Shown here: one piece after another, positions 35,469 through 43,805 of the stretch
Layout of the letters: every line of letters begins with the position of its first letter
Numbering within the stretch: the first letter of the stretch is position 1
From: Acidiferrum sp963771295
GTDB taxonomy: Bacteria; Acidobacteriota; Terriglobia; Acidiferrales; UBA7541
Assembly (NCBI GenBank): GCA_963771295.1
Contig: CAVYTB010000011.1
Location: forward strand, 310,001-374,000
DNA length: 64,000 nt
Direction: 5' to 3'
Made by a program: the position numbers and the translations under genes
The notes under the pieces: model-generated
What the model was told of the DNA's origin: nothing
The model's database searches: none
Seen by the model: the letters and a program-made list of their open reading frames with translations, nothing else

Positions 35469-36908
35469 TCACTTGATTTTTAGAAGGGACTGAAACTCCG
35501 GAGTGGACCGGATGCGATCGAAGGCAGGCTCCGATGTGAGCCATGCGGTGAAGGACGCGGGGTTCTCCGTAACAGTGCGGGCGGACTGCAGCGCACGAAT
35601 TGCATCCTTGCGCGCTCCGGCGGAGGCATAAGCGACGGCGAGATTCTGCCAGGCCCAGCTGGACTTCGGGCTTGCTTGTGTGGCGTAGGAAAATGAGCGG
35701 ACTGCGCGGTGATAGTCTTTCTGGTCCATAGATTGACTTCCTGATTCCATGGCTTCGATGAAGACACCGGAGACGGCTCGCTTGTAGATGCGCTGGCGGT
35801 CGGGACGTTTCTCGTTTTCGGCGCGCTGTCGCAGCATGCCCACGCGATCATTGAGTTCCGCACTGGTATCGGAATCGGGCGGTCCTGCAGCAGGTGAGCC
35901 GGAAAGTGCAGCGGAGATCTCGGCGGTCAACCGGGATTGTTCGTCGAAATCAGAGCGCTCGCGTTTCGCGGCGTCGCGCACTACCTTTTCTTTGCCTAGG
36001 GCTTCCACCTTGCTCCGCTCCACGCTCACATCCAATAGCGAGCCGTAAGTGCCGACAATCTGCGCATACTGGCGCCAGGCATCGAGCAAATCTCCGGATT
36101 GCTCAAGAGAAGCGGCGCGGTTACGGGCGCTGGCGAATTGCGACTCGACGACGCTCTTGTCGGATTGCATGGCTTGGATTCGGAACCAGGCAAATGCCTC
36201 GTCCACGACATCGGCGGGAGCCCACTGGTGCGGTCCCTCAAAAATGCGCAGCCAATGTCGGTATGTGGCTTGAGCCAGCTTGTCCTGCAAGATGATTACT
36301 TCGGGATAGTTGAAATCAAGCGTGCCGACGGCAGAGAAAACCACGAATCCCGGATCACCAGGCAGAGAAGTGCCAAACGGAAGGCCTGCGCCGCTCAGCA
36401 TAACTCCCGCAGCGCAATGGCAGGTGAGAGCAATTTGGGCGGCGACGCGAGCGCCTCCGGAAAAGCCCGCGAAGTACATGCGACGGTCGTCGATCGAAAA
36501 CCTTTCGTGCGTATCTTGCACCATGGCCTGAGCCGCTTCGAATTGCGGTTTCCACGGGCCGTTTCGCGAATTGTTTGAAGCGGCAAGAATGAATCCGTAA
36601 CGCTCCGCGGCATCCTTCTGAAGTTGCAAGGCAAAAGTGCCTCGCGCCCCGGGATCGAACGAATAAACAATAGGCCAGGAATGTGAGGGCGAATAGTTGG
36701 AGGGGAGGTACAGCGCGTAGGATTGTTCCGGCTGTTGAGCGCAGGGTACCTTTTCAATGATTTTGCCTTGTTCGATCTTGTTCGCTTCCGTGGTGACAGG
36801 CGTCGGGACTTGTGCGGCTGCGGGACTCGCTAGCAGTCCGAAGAGGAGCCCGATCCAAGGCGATCTCACGGGCCGAGTATAACCGACAAACTTGCGGGCG
36901 AATCGCAT
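35469..36908 (-). CDS. Secreted alpha/beta hydrolase with C-terminal TPR region
   Basis: About 479 residues. A signal peptide (PWIGLLFGLLASPAAA) is followed by an esterase/PHB-depolymerase-like fold: SYALYLPSNYSPSHSWPIVYSFDPG, nucleophile elbow GFSGGAR with Ser150, and IFEGPHQWAPADVV with a likely catalytic His. The C-terminal third (DYHRAVRSFSYATQASPKSSWAWQNLAVAYASAGARKDAIRALQSA) looks like tetratricopeptide repeats. The ATG at 36908 is preferred over an upstream start at 36935. The substrate is unknown. Confidence 0.75.
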   Translation of the reverse strand: MRFARKFVGYTRPVRSPWIGLLFGLLASPAAAQVPTPVTTEANKIEQGKIIEKVPCAQQPEQSYALYLPSNYSPSHSWPIVYSFDPGARGTFALQLQKDAAERYGFILAASNNSRNGPWKPQFEAAQAMVQDTHERFSIDDRRMYFAGFSGGARVAAQIALTCHCAAGVMLSGAGLPFGTSLPGDPGFVVFSAVGTLDFNYPEVIILQDKLAQATYRHWLRIFEGPHQWAPADVVDEAFAWFRIQAMQSDKSVVESQFASARNRAASLEQSGDLLDAWRQYAQIVGTYGSLLDVSVERSKVEALGKEKVVRDAAKRERSDFDEQSRLTAEISAALSGSPAAGPPDSDTSAELNDRVGMLRQRAENEKRPDRQRIYKRAVSGVFIEAMESGSQSMDQKDYHRAVRSFSYATQASPKSSWAWQNLAVAYASAGARKDAIRALQSARTVTENPASFTAWLTSEPAFDRIRSTPEFQSLLKIK

Positions 36909-36985
36909 GTTGGTTCGGGATTTGCAGCAGAACAACGCTACAATCTACCTTCTACACGGAGTCCAATTATTTGCTCAGGTGCCGG

Positions 36986-38392
36986 ATGAAACTTTCATTG
37001 GGTGTCGCCCTGCTATTTGCAGTGTCGTTGCCTGCGAGCTTGCTTGCGCAAACGCCGCAGGTGGTTCGCGGACCGGATGAACGCGTGAAGGCCGACATTC
37101 TTGTCGTGGTGGCGCATCCTGACGACGAAGCCGCGGTGACGCCATACCTTGCGCGCGCAATTTATGATTTACATAAGCGCGTGGCGGTGGTGTTTGCCAC
37201 ACGCGGTGGTAGCGGCGGAAATGATTACAGCCGCGAACACGGGCCTGCTCTCGCGAATATCCGCGAAATAGAGGCTCGCGAGGCTTGCGCAAAACTGGGT
37301 GTCAGCAACGTGTGGTTTCTGGATGGGAAAGACACCGCTTCGCAGAATGTGCTGAATTCGCTGGCGAACTGGGGACACGGCAGCAACCTGGAGAAACTTG
37401 TCGGGCTTTTCCGGTTGACGCAGCCGGAGATCGTCATCACGTGGCTGCCGAGCGTTTTCATTGGCGAAAACCACGGTGATCACCAGGCGGCCGGAGTGCT
37501 CGCTACGGAAGCCTTCGATCTGTCTGGCAACCCCGTTGCGTTTCCGGCGCAGGTGGCCGGCGCGTCCAAGAGGCTTGAGCCGTATCTGGAAAATTTGACG
37601 CCGTGGCAAGCGCAAAAAATCTATTACTTCAGCGATGCCAGCGATTCCAAGCAATTTGTCGGAAAAGGCCCGGCGTATTCGGTGAAGGAAATCTCGCCAT
37701 CGCAGAAAAGGCCGTATTGGCGGATGGCGCTGGACGCGGCCAAGCCGCACCTGACGCAATTTCCGGCTGACATCGAGCGAATTTCGAAACTGAACGACGC
37801 ACAACTCGAGAAAATGATGAGCGACCCCAACACCGCGTGGTGGAGCGAGCCGATGACGCTGATCTTCGGGAAGGCGGTCGTTCCAACTGCGCCAACTGCG
37901 GATGTATTCGGCAACATCCAGCCTGGCGCGGTTGCTCCGCCGTTGCCGACTGCGGAAAAAAATCTCGATACGACAATGTCACCGAAGGATTCCATCAGCT
38001 TGGGAGGTCCGTGGGGATATTACGCCGGCTTCCGGGTGGAACACGGGCTCGCAGATCTGCCGATCGCGGCACAGCCAGAGATTGCCATCAAGGCGCACAC
38101 CACGATGTACGTCCCGATTATTGTTCATCAGGCTGGTTCGGCGCCGCTCAGCGCATCGATAAAGGTCGACGCTCCATCAGGATGGAAAGTCACTTCCGGT
38201 CAGGGCAATTTCACTTTGCCAGCCGAGCCGTGTACAGCGATGGAGGTTGAGGTGGAAACGCCGCTGCTGTCGCCAGAAGAATTGAAGGCCGCGAAGCCGC
38301 AGGAAATCACCGTACGAGCGGAGAAAAACGGTGCGTCCATCGGTGAAGTGAAGTTGCGCGTGCAGCTGCAGGGTAGCGCCTTGCCTCAGTAG
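36986..38392 (+). CDS. Secreted PIG-L family deacetylase
   Basis: A 468-residue protein. The signal peptide (MKLSLGVALLFAVSLPASLLA) precedes the zinc deacetylase domain with AHPDDE (residues 43-48) and the third ligand region GENHGDHQAAG. PIG-L enzymes remove N-acetyl groups from GlcNAc-containing glycans or small molecules. A ~150-residue C-terminal NEW3-like beta domain (PIIVHQAGSAPLSASIKVDAPSGWKVTSGQGNFTLPAEP) is present. The start at 36986 gives a clean signal; the frame is open to 36812. Divergent from the hydrolase at 35469. Confidence 0.87.
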   Translation: MKLSLGVALLFAVSLPASLLAQTPQVVRGPDERVKADILVVVAHPDDEAAVTPYLARAIYDLHKRVAVVFATRGGSGGNDYSREHGPALANIREIEAREACAKLGVSNVWFLDGKDTASQNVLNSLANWGHGSNLEKLVGLFRLTQPEIVITWLPSVFIGENHGDHQAAGVLATEAFDLSGNPVAFPAQVAGASKRLEPYLENLTPWQAQKIYYFSDASDSKQFVGKGPAYSVKEISPSQKRPYWRMALDAAKPHLTQFPADIERISKLNDAQLEKMMSDPNTAWWSEPMTLIFGKAVVPTAPTADVFGNIQPGAVAPPLPTAEKNLDTTMSPKDSISLGGPWGYYAGFRVEHGLADLPIAAQPEIAIKAHTTMYVPIIVHQAGSAPLSASIKVDAPSGWKVTSGQGNFTLPAEPCTAMEVEVETPLLSPEELKAAKPQEITVRAEKNGASIGEVKLRVQLQGSALPQ

Positions 38393-38404
38393 GCGGGCTG
38401 CCGC

Positions 38405-39256
38405 CTATTTCTTGGGGCGAGCGCCTTCGATCTGCTCCCACATCGCATCGGGAACCATGGCGAGATCGTTGAATTCTCCTGCGCCGCGCAGCCACTGGCC
38501 GCCATCAATCACCACGCACTCGCCATTAATGTATTCGGCCATGTCGCTGATCAGAAACGTGGCTAGATTGGCCAGCTCCGGATGTTTGCCGAAGCGCTTC
38601 ATGGGATGCTTGCTGAGCACGTGGTCTTCGAACTGCTTGCTGGGAATCAGCCGCGACCACGCACCGTCGGTGGGAAACGGGCCGGGGGCAATGGCGTTTA
38701 CGCGAATGTGGTATTTGGACCATTCCACGGCCAGCGAAGTGGTCATCGCCAGCACCCCGGCCTTCGCGCAAGCCGACGGCAGCACATAACCGGATCCGCA
38801 ATTTGCCGCGGCGTATGTAGTGGTGATGTTCAGGATATTTCCGCCGAGTTTTTTTTCGATGCGGCGACGGCCAAAGGCCTGCGTGCAATGAAACGTACCG
38901 TTGAGCACGATGCCGAGCACGGCGCTGAATCCGTTAGGAGTGAGTTTTTCCGAACGCGCCAGGAAATTCCCGGCGGCATTGTTGACGAGGGTATCGATCT
39001 CTCCGTATTGCTGTTCCGCGGAAGAGAAAGCGTTCTCCACGGCATCGTACTCGCGGACGTCGCATGTGGCATAAGCGGCCGCGCCTCCTTGCCGGTGGAT
39101 TTCCGCGCACGTTTCTTTCAGAGGCTCTTCACGGCGGCCAACCAGAAAGAGCCGCGCGCCCAATTTCGCAAACTGCAGCGCCATGGAGCGGCCGAGTCCC
39201 GTGCCTCCGCCCGTCAGGAAAATCGCACGTCCTTTCAAAAGGTCCTGCTGAAACAC
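38405..39256 (-). CDS. 2,4-dienoyl-CoA reductase-like SDR
   Basis: A 283-residue short-chain dehydrogenase. The cofactor loop TGGGTGLG (residues 15-22) and NNAAGNFLARSEKLTPNGFSAVLGIVLNGTF are characteristic of the eukaryotic-type 2,4-dienoyl-CoA reductases. The normal YxxxK is replaced by SACAK in GYVLPSACAKAGV, as in that family, where a Ser/Lys pair and a separate Tyr work. Inferred role: reduction of 2,4-dienoyl-CoA intermediates during unsaturated fatty acid beta-oxidation. GTG start at 39256. No beta-oxidation genes are adjacent. Confidence 0.82.
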   Translation of the reverse strand: MFQQDLLKGRAIFLTGGGTGLGRSMALQFAKLGARLFLVGRREEPLKETCAEIHRQGGAAAYATCDVREYDAVENAFSSAEQQYGEIDTLVNNAAGNFLARSEKLTPNGFSAVLGIVLNGTFHCTQAFGRRRIEKKLGGNILNITTTYAAANCGSGYVLPSACAKAGVLAMTTSLAVEWSKYHIRVNAIAPGPFPTDGAWSRLIPSKQFEDHVLSKHPMKRFGKHPELANLATFLISDMAEYINGECVVIDGGQWLRGAGEFNDLAMVPDAMWEQIEGARPKK

Positions 39257-39376
39257 AAAGCACCGCCTTTCCGACAGGATTGTACCAATGCGGCGGGAAA
39301 GCAGCAGCGGGATGTTCGGATTGGGGCGGGAAGGAAGGATCGCATTGGGAAGAAGAGCTTATGTCTAGAAAACGAA

Positions 39377-39405
39377 GGCGGAGTGGGGACCTGGTCCCAC
39401 CCGCC
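39377..39405. repeat. REP-like palindrome
   Basis: GGCGGAGTGGGGACC is followed by TGGTCCCACCCGCC, an almost complete inverted repeat. It lies in the 249-base gap between the SDR and the coiled-coil gene, which otherwise shows no gene. Confidence 0.5.
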
Positions 39406-39505
39406 CTCTCAGCGCAATAGCGGCCTTCCGCTATGCGTAATCCCTGTGCTGCTGGACCGCATTCCCACCCGACCTGGCTTGCGAGCAAACCACCATCACC
39501 ATCAT

Positions 39506-39793
39506 TCAGGGAAGCGCGGCCAGCAGCGTCTCCATCGCGTGAATCAAATCCTTCCAGGCGATTTCGACCGATTCCTGGAATCGGACAAGTTCGCCGTCGT
39601 GAGCTTCCTCAAGATCCTCGACACGGCGCTTGAATTCCGTAAAACGCGTACGGACGTACTCGAGTTCCCAGTAATGTTCCAGCTTCACGCTGACTTTTTG
39701 CTTGGCGAACCGGCCTTTTAGTTCCGACACGCGAGAGGACAAATCCTCCACTTCCCCTAGAACGCGGTCGAGATAGGCTTCCTTGAGTTCCAT
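39506..39793 (-). CDS. Small coiled-coil protein
   Basis: A 95-residue, almost wholly helical, highly charged protein (ELKEAYLDRVLGEVEDLSSRVSELKGRFAKQ, YVRTRFTEFKRRVEDLEEAHDGELVRFQESVEIAWKDL). GGAAGG precedes the ATG at 39793. It resembles short coiled-coil proteins of unknown function found next to stress or ATP-synthase genes in other bacteria, but nothing specific can be said. Confidence 0.65.
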   Translation of the reverse strand: MELKEAYLDRVLGEVEDLSSRVSELKGRFAKQKVSVKLEHYWELEYVRTRFTEFKRRVEDLEEAHDGELVRFQESVEIAWKDLIHAMETLLAALP

Positions 39794-40163
39794 GACCAAC
39801 CTTCCCTCAGGTCACGGGGCGACGTGACAAATGCTCCGTAGTGAAGGACAAAAGCAGATGTTGCGCCAAAGTAAGGGTGCGGTAATTAATTGAAAACAAG
39901 GCACATGAGGACAAAGGGAGATTCGGTTAAGGGTCGGAAATGGGTGGGATAACGCAGTAAAACCGCGAGTAAGCTGTGGAAATCACGCACTTTGTTAGTA
40001 GGGAAGAGTGAACAGCGCAACTTAAGATCACGAATCGACGTGAAACGAGCTTCGCGTGAGATGAAGTTCGCAACAGGAATGGAAGGTATTGTGTTGAAAT
40101 TTTCAACAGATACTCTGTTGCGATCAGGCATGCCATCGAAGACGCAGACGGCTTGCGGCCGGG
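39794..40163. other. AT-richer intergenic region
   Basis: A 370-base gap with lower GC than its flanks (for example ATTAATTGAAAACAAGG near 39884). Small ORFs on both strands look non-coding. No palindrome, tRNA or clear promoter was found. Confidence 0.4.
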
Positions 40164-41057
40164 TCACCTTGAAAAGGCTGTGCTCCAAGCCAACTTGTAA
40201 TAGCGTTGCTTGGACTTGATACGTTCCGAACCAACGAAGAGTGACAGCAGCGAGTAGAACAACAGTTTGCGAAGGATGCGCAGACGATCGAGGAAACGAA
40301 TGGCCTTGGCGTGCAGCGGACCATAGAATTTTCTGAGATAGAGATATTTGCTCTTGTAGAAAAGGGATACCGAGGCCGGTGAACTTGATTGCCCCCCAAT
40401 ATGGGTAATGGTTGCATCCGGGATGACAAAGCACGCGACGCCGCGATTCTTCAGCAGATGCGCCAGGGCCGTGTCTTCATGATAGAAAAAGAAATCTTCA
40501 TCAAAGAGCGCCGGAGCCGGAACAATGGAACGCCGCCGTATCAGAAAAAACGCGCCGGTGACGCCATCGACTTTTAAAGGCGCGGTGGCGTTGGCGATTT
40601 TGGACTTCGCGTATAGGGCCAGCACCTTGGCGTACCAGGTGGCGTAATGTGAAAAAAGAGAATGATGGAACAGCATGCCCTGGTCGCGTCCGTCGGTGTA
40701 GATGATACGAGGCGCGCAGACTCCGACATTGTGTCGTTGTTCCAGAAAACGCCAGAGAGTAATCAAGGCCTCGCGATTGAGAATCACGTCGGTATTGGTC
40801 ACACAGATGTATTTGCTGGAAGTGGCGACGACGGCACGGTTGATGCCACGCCCATAGCCGATATTGTCCGCGGTCTGGAGATAGTGAATTTCGGGGTGAG
40901 CCTGGAGGAATTGTTGGGAGCCATCGCGGGAATCATTGTCGACCACGGTGAAAGAAAAGGTGAAGGGGGCATCGAGGTGGTTGAAGAATTCGGTCAGGCG
41001 CCGCACGTGCTGCAAGGTGTTGTAGTTGACGGTAACAAATGCAATGTCAACGGACAC
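40164..41057 (-). CDS. Family 2 glycosyltransferase
   Basis: A 297-residue GT-A enzyme like rhamnosyltransferases of O-antigen loci: VDIAFVTVNYNTLQHVRRL, VVDNDSRDGSQQFLQAHPEIHYLQTADNIGYGRGINRAV, CVTNTDVILN (metal-binding region), GVTGAFFLIRRRS, FDEDFFFYHEDTALAHLLKNRG. The C-terminal basic hydrophobic segment (LLFYSLLSLFVGS) suggests membrane association. Last gene of the minus-strand group with the type III PKS; 42 bases after the TPR gene. Confidence 0.88.
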   Translation of the reverse strand: MSVDIAFVTVNYNTLQHVRRLTEFFNHLDAPFTFSFTVVDNDSRDGSQQFLQAHPEIHYLQTADNIGYGRGINRAVVATSSKYICVTNTDVILNREALITLWRFLEQRHNVGVCAPRIIYTDGRDQGMLFHHSLFSHYATWYAKVLALYAKSKIANATAPLKVDGVTGAFFLIRRRSIVPAPALFDEDFFFYHEDTALAHLLKNRGVACFVIPDATITHIGGQSSSPASVSLFYKSKYLYLRKFYGPLHAKAIRFLDRLRILRKLLFYSLLSLFVGSERIKSKQRYYKLAWSTAFSR

Positions 41058-41099
41058 GACGGATCTCCTGTGGTAACCAATCGAGACGAAGAGCGCCGT

Positions 41100-42005
41100 T
41101 TAGTTTGCGGGACCCATCGCCGCGGGAACGGGGCGGCCCATGGCTTTGGCATATTCCGCCGCGTAGGTGGAATTGCCGGGGAATTCTTCGGTGAGTTCCT
41201 TCAGATTTTTCTGGGCAAGCTCATCTTGTTTTTCGCGGCGCGCGGAAAGGGCCAGCAGGATCTGCGCGAACGGTTTCAGGTAATTGCCATTGTCCGCGGT
41301 CTTCTGCACTTCGCTCATGCCCAACTGCTTGTCGCCGTGAATTCCGCCGAACCAGAGTACAAAACGCGCGGAGGAAGACAGCGAACCGATAACGTAATAA
41401 GCGATTCCAGGCGCGACATAAATGTCGTAGGTTTCGGGATGCTCCTTGAGGAGTATTTCCGCGTTGGCGTTGGCTTCTTTGAGCATTTTCAGCGCATCGT
41501 AATGCTTCTTCATGAGCATGCTGTCGGCGTCTGATTGCATGCCGGCGCAGAGAGCCAGTACGAACAGAGCCTCCGGGTCGCGCGGATGCTTTTTCATGCG
41601 CTGATTGGCCAGGGTACGAGCCTTAGCAATCGATTCTTGAAAGGATTTCATGCGTTCCGCGTCGGGCGTGCCGGTGATGCCGCCCAAAAAGCGTTTGTCA
41701 TTCAGGAAGTAATCGCTGGTCAACACCTGCTGCAAGTAAAACTCTTCGAACAGATAGCTGGCGGCCACACTGACCTGGCCAAATGGTTCCGTGGGATTCT
41801 CGGCGGCCCAGGCCACAAGAATCTGGCGAGCTTCCGGGAATTTCTGCTCGTACATTAATCGGTAGCCCTTTTGCAATTCCGGGACGGAATTGAACGCGGG
41901 CGAATCCGGTTTGGAAGACGCCGGAGCGGCTTGAGAACTTGAGCGCGCGGGTGAGAGCATGGCCACGAATGTGACGATGAACAAAAACGTGCAGGAGCGT
42001 CGCAT
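41100..42005 (-). CDS. Secreted TPR-like protein
   Basis: A 301-residue protein with an N-terminal signal (CTFLFIVTFVAMLSPARSSSQA) and helical repeats of TPR type (PELQKGYRLMYEQKFPEARQILVAWAAENP, AKARTLANQRMKKHPRDPEALFVLALCAGM, LKPFAQILLALSARREKQDELAQKNLKELTEEFPGN). It begins 11 bases after the ICMT gene, so it belongs to the polyketide operon. It may help handle or place the product at the envelope, which is inference. Confidence 0.78.
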   Translation of the reverse strand: MRRSCTFLFIVTFVAMLSPARSSSQAAPASSKPDSPAFNSVPELQKGYRLMYEQKFPEARQILVAWAAENPTEPFGQVSVAASYLFEEFYLQQVLTSDYFLNDKRFLGGITGTPDAERMKSFQESIAKARTLANQRMKKHPRDPEALFVLALCAGMQSDADSMLMKKHYDALKMLKEANANAEILLKEHPETYDIYVAPGIAYYVIGSLSSSARFVLWFGGIHGDKQLGMSEVQKTADNGNYLKPFAQILLALSARREKQDELAQKNLKELTEEFPGNSTYAAEYAKAMGRPVPAAMGPAN

Positions 42006-42016
42006 GTAGTCGAACC

Positions 42017-42589
42017 TCAGAACAGTCCGGGCAGAAAGCGCGGCTTCCCGGCCATGGCGGCTCGGTACTGCGCGTCAGAGAAGAGTACACGTTCTTCGGT
42101 AGAAAGGCGCTGGGAAAGTACAACAATGTGGGCCAGGGAGCCGGCCAGCGCGGTGATCCAGGCAGTGTGGATTAACGGCAGCACTAGCATCTCGACAAAC
42201 ACGGCCGCATAGTTCGGGTGCCGCACATAGCGAAACGGGCCGGTGGTGATGACTCCCAGGCCCGTCGAGTTCATGATCTGGACGTTCCAGTGCTCGCCAA
42301 GAGTACGAATCACCCACCAGCGCACGGCATTGGCAGCAAGAAAAATGACAAAACAGACGGCAGCCAATATAGGAATGAAGGGGCGATGCAGGAAGACGAC
42401 CTCAAGAGCGGCTCCGATCAGAACCGCGGTGTGCAGCAGCACCATCCAGCGAAAACGGGGATCGTTTACCTTGGCCGCGCCGTGCTGGACCATCTCGCGC
42501 TGGTGGCGCCGGGAAATCTGCAACTCCACGATGCGCAGGATAGCGACGAGCAGCAGCAGCCCGAGATACGCGATGACACTCAGTTCCAT
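42017..42589 (-). CDS. ICMT-like membrane methyltransferase
   Basis: A 190-residue membrane protein with five or so hydrophobic helices and the isoprenylcysteine carboxyl methyltransferase signature GPFRYVRHPNYAAVFVE. The ATG lies inside the end of the type III PKS gene (10-base overlap), which indicates translational coupling. In B. subtilis the pair BpsA-BpsB has the same content: BpsB is an ICMT-like enzyme that O-methylates the alkylpyrones made by BpsA. The same role is inferred here. Confidence 0.87.
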   Translation of the reverse strand: MELSVIAYLGLLLLVAILRIVELQISRRHQREMVQHGAAKVNDPRFRWMVLLHTAVLIGAALEVVFLHRPFIPILAAVCFVIFLAANAVRWWVIRTLGEHWNVQIMNSTGLGVITTGPFRYVRHPNYAAVFVEMLVLPLIHTAWITALAGSLAHIVVLSQRLSTEERVLFSDAQYRAAMAGKPRFLPGLF

Positions 42590-43677
42590 TGCAGCAACAA
42601 AAACTCCGCGCTGAAACCGGGACCGAAGGCAGCGGCCAGGGCGTGTTCACCGGTCTTCAGTGGGCGCTTCTCCAGCCACTCTTGAAGGATGAACAGAATC
42701 GTGGCGCTGGATAAATTGCCCACATTTCCCAGGATGTCCCACGATGGCTGGGTATCGCATTTGCACAAGCCGAGTTGCTGCTCTATGTTGCTCAGCAGAC
42801 GCGCGCCGCCGGGATGCAGAATCCATCCTTTAATGTCCTTCTGGGTTTTACCTTGGCGCTCCAGAAAGCCATCGACCAGCCCGCGAATCTTGGCTCCAAT
42901 CATTTCCGGAACGTCTTTTGCCAGCAGGATGTGAAAGCCGGCATCGCGAAGATCGAAGCCCATGGCGCCAAGCGAATCCGGGAAAGTGTACGTTTCGGTG
43001 ACCAGAACGCGCGGACCGGGTTTTGGCTGGCCCGTGACGATTACCGCGGCTGCGCCATCTCCAAACAGAATCGAGGAGATCAGGTTGGCTTGAGAAATAT
43101 CCTTGCGCTGAAATGTCAGCGAAGGCAGTTCAACGGCGATGATCAGGACGTTCTTACCCGGGTTCGACTTCAGGAAGTCCGCAGCGCGAGAAATGGCCAT
43201 GGCACCCGCGGCACAACCCAATTCGGTGAAAGGCATACGGCGGATGTCGGAACGGAATCCCATAAGGTGAATCAAATGGGCGTCGAGCGAGGGAATCATG
43301 AAGCCGGTGCAGGAAACGGTGATGATCAGGTCGATTTCGTCGGGACGCATGCCCGCGCGAGCCAGGCACTTTTCGGCGGCTTCGCGGCCCAGTTTGATAG
43401 CGTGTTCGATGTATTCGTTGTTTGTTTGGGAGAGGGCGCGCGGTTCGATGGTGTAGTCGATGGGAAAAATCGCGTGGCGCTGATGGACAGCGGCATTGTC
43501 CACAATGGACATCATGGCTTCCAGCCGGCGTTCCGGGATGTCGAATACGCGGCCCATGTAGTACTTGACGTCGTCACGCGTGATTAAATGGGGAGGGAGA
43601 GCCGTAGCCGTGGCGGCAATGGCGGCGACTGAACCATTGCCATTAGAATGACCTAAATCTGGATTATTCACGCGCAC
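42580..43677 (-). CDS. Type III polyketide synthase (chalcone/stilbene synthase superfamily)
   Basis: A 365-residue homodimeric ketosynthase that extends acyl-CoA starters with malonyl-CoA. The catalytic triad is complete: Cys155 in TELGCAAGAM, His288 in ILHPGGARLL, Asn321 in NVGNLSSATI. CTGFMIPSLDAHL and FGDGAAAVI are family motifs. Bacterial homologues linked to an ICMT-like gene make alkylpyrones or alkylresorcinols that enter membranes. GTG start at 43677; a second GTG follows two codons later. It heads a four-gene minus-strand operon with methyltransferase, TPR and glycosyltransferase. Confidence 0.92.
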   Translation of the reverse strand: MRVNNPDLGHSNGNGSVAAIAATATALPPHLITRDDVKYYMGRVFDIPERRLEAMMSIVDNAAVHQRHAIFPIDYTIEPRALSQTNNEYIEHAIKLGREAAEKCLARAGMRPDEIDLIITVSCTGFMIPSLDAHLIHLMGFRSDIRRMPFTELGCAAGAMAISRAADFLKSNPGKNVLIIAVELPSLTFQRKDISQANLISSILFGDGAAAVIVTGQPKPGPRVLVTETYTFPDSLGAMGFDLRDAGFHILLAKDVPEMIGAKIRGLVDGFLERQGKTQKDIKGWILHPGGARLLSNIEQQLGLCKCDTQPSWDILGNVGNLSSATILFILQEWLEKRPLKTGEHALAAAFGPGFSAEFLLLQWN

Positions 43678-43805
43678 CGTCCTAGGACACGCAGAGTCTT
43701 ACGCTCTCTACTTAACAAGCATAGTCAATTCGATTGCTCGGAGCAAACCGTGTGTGAGTCATACTTTACAACATCTGAGGCTGTAGGGGAAATGCGGGAG
43801 GACAC

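Noticed and set aside
38405..39256. Loss of the SDR catalytic tyrosine as evidence of an inactive enzyme
   Set aside because: The Ser-containing SACAK motif is the normal state in 2,4-dienoyl-CoA reductases, so this is a family trait and not decay.
39886..40434. Minus-strand 182-codon ORF
   Set aside because: It overlaps the end of the glycosyltransferase gene in another frame and looks non-coding.
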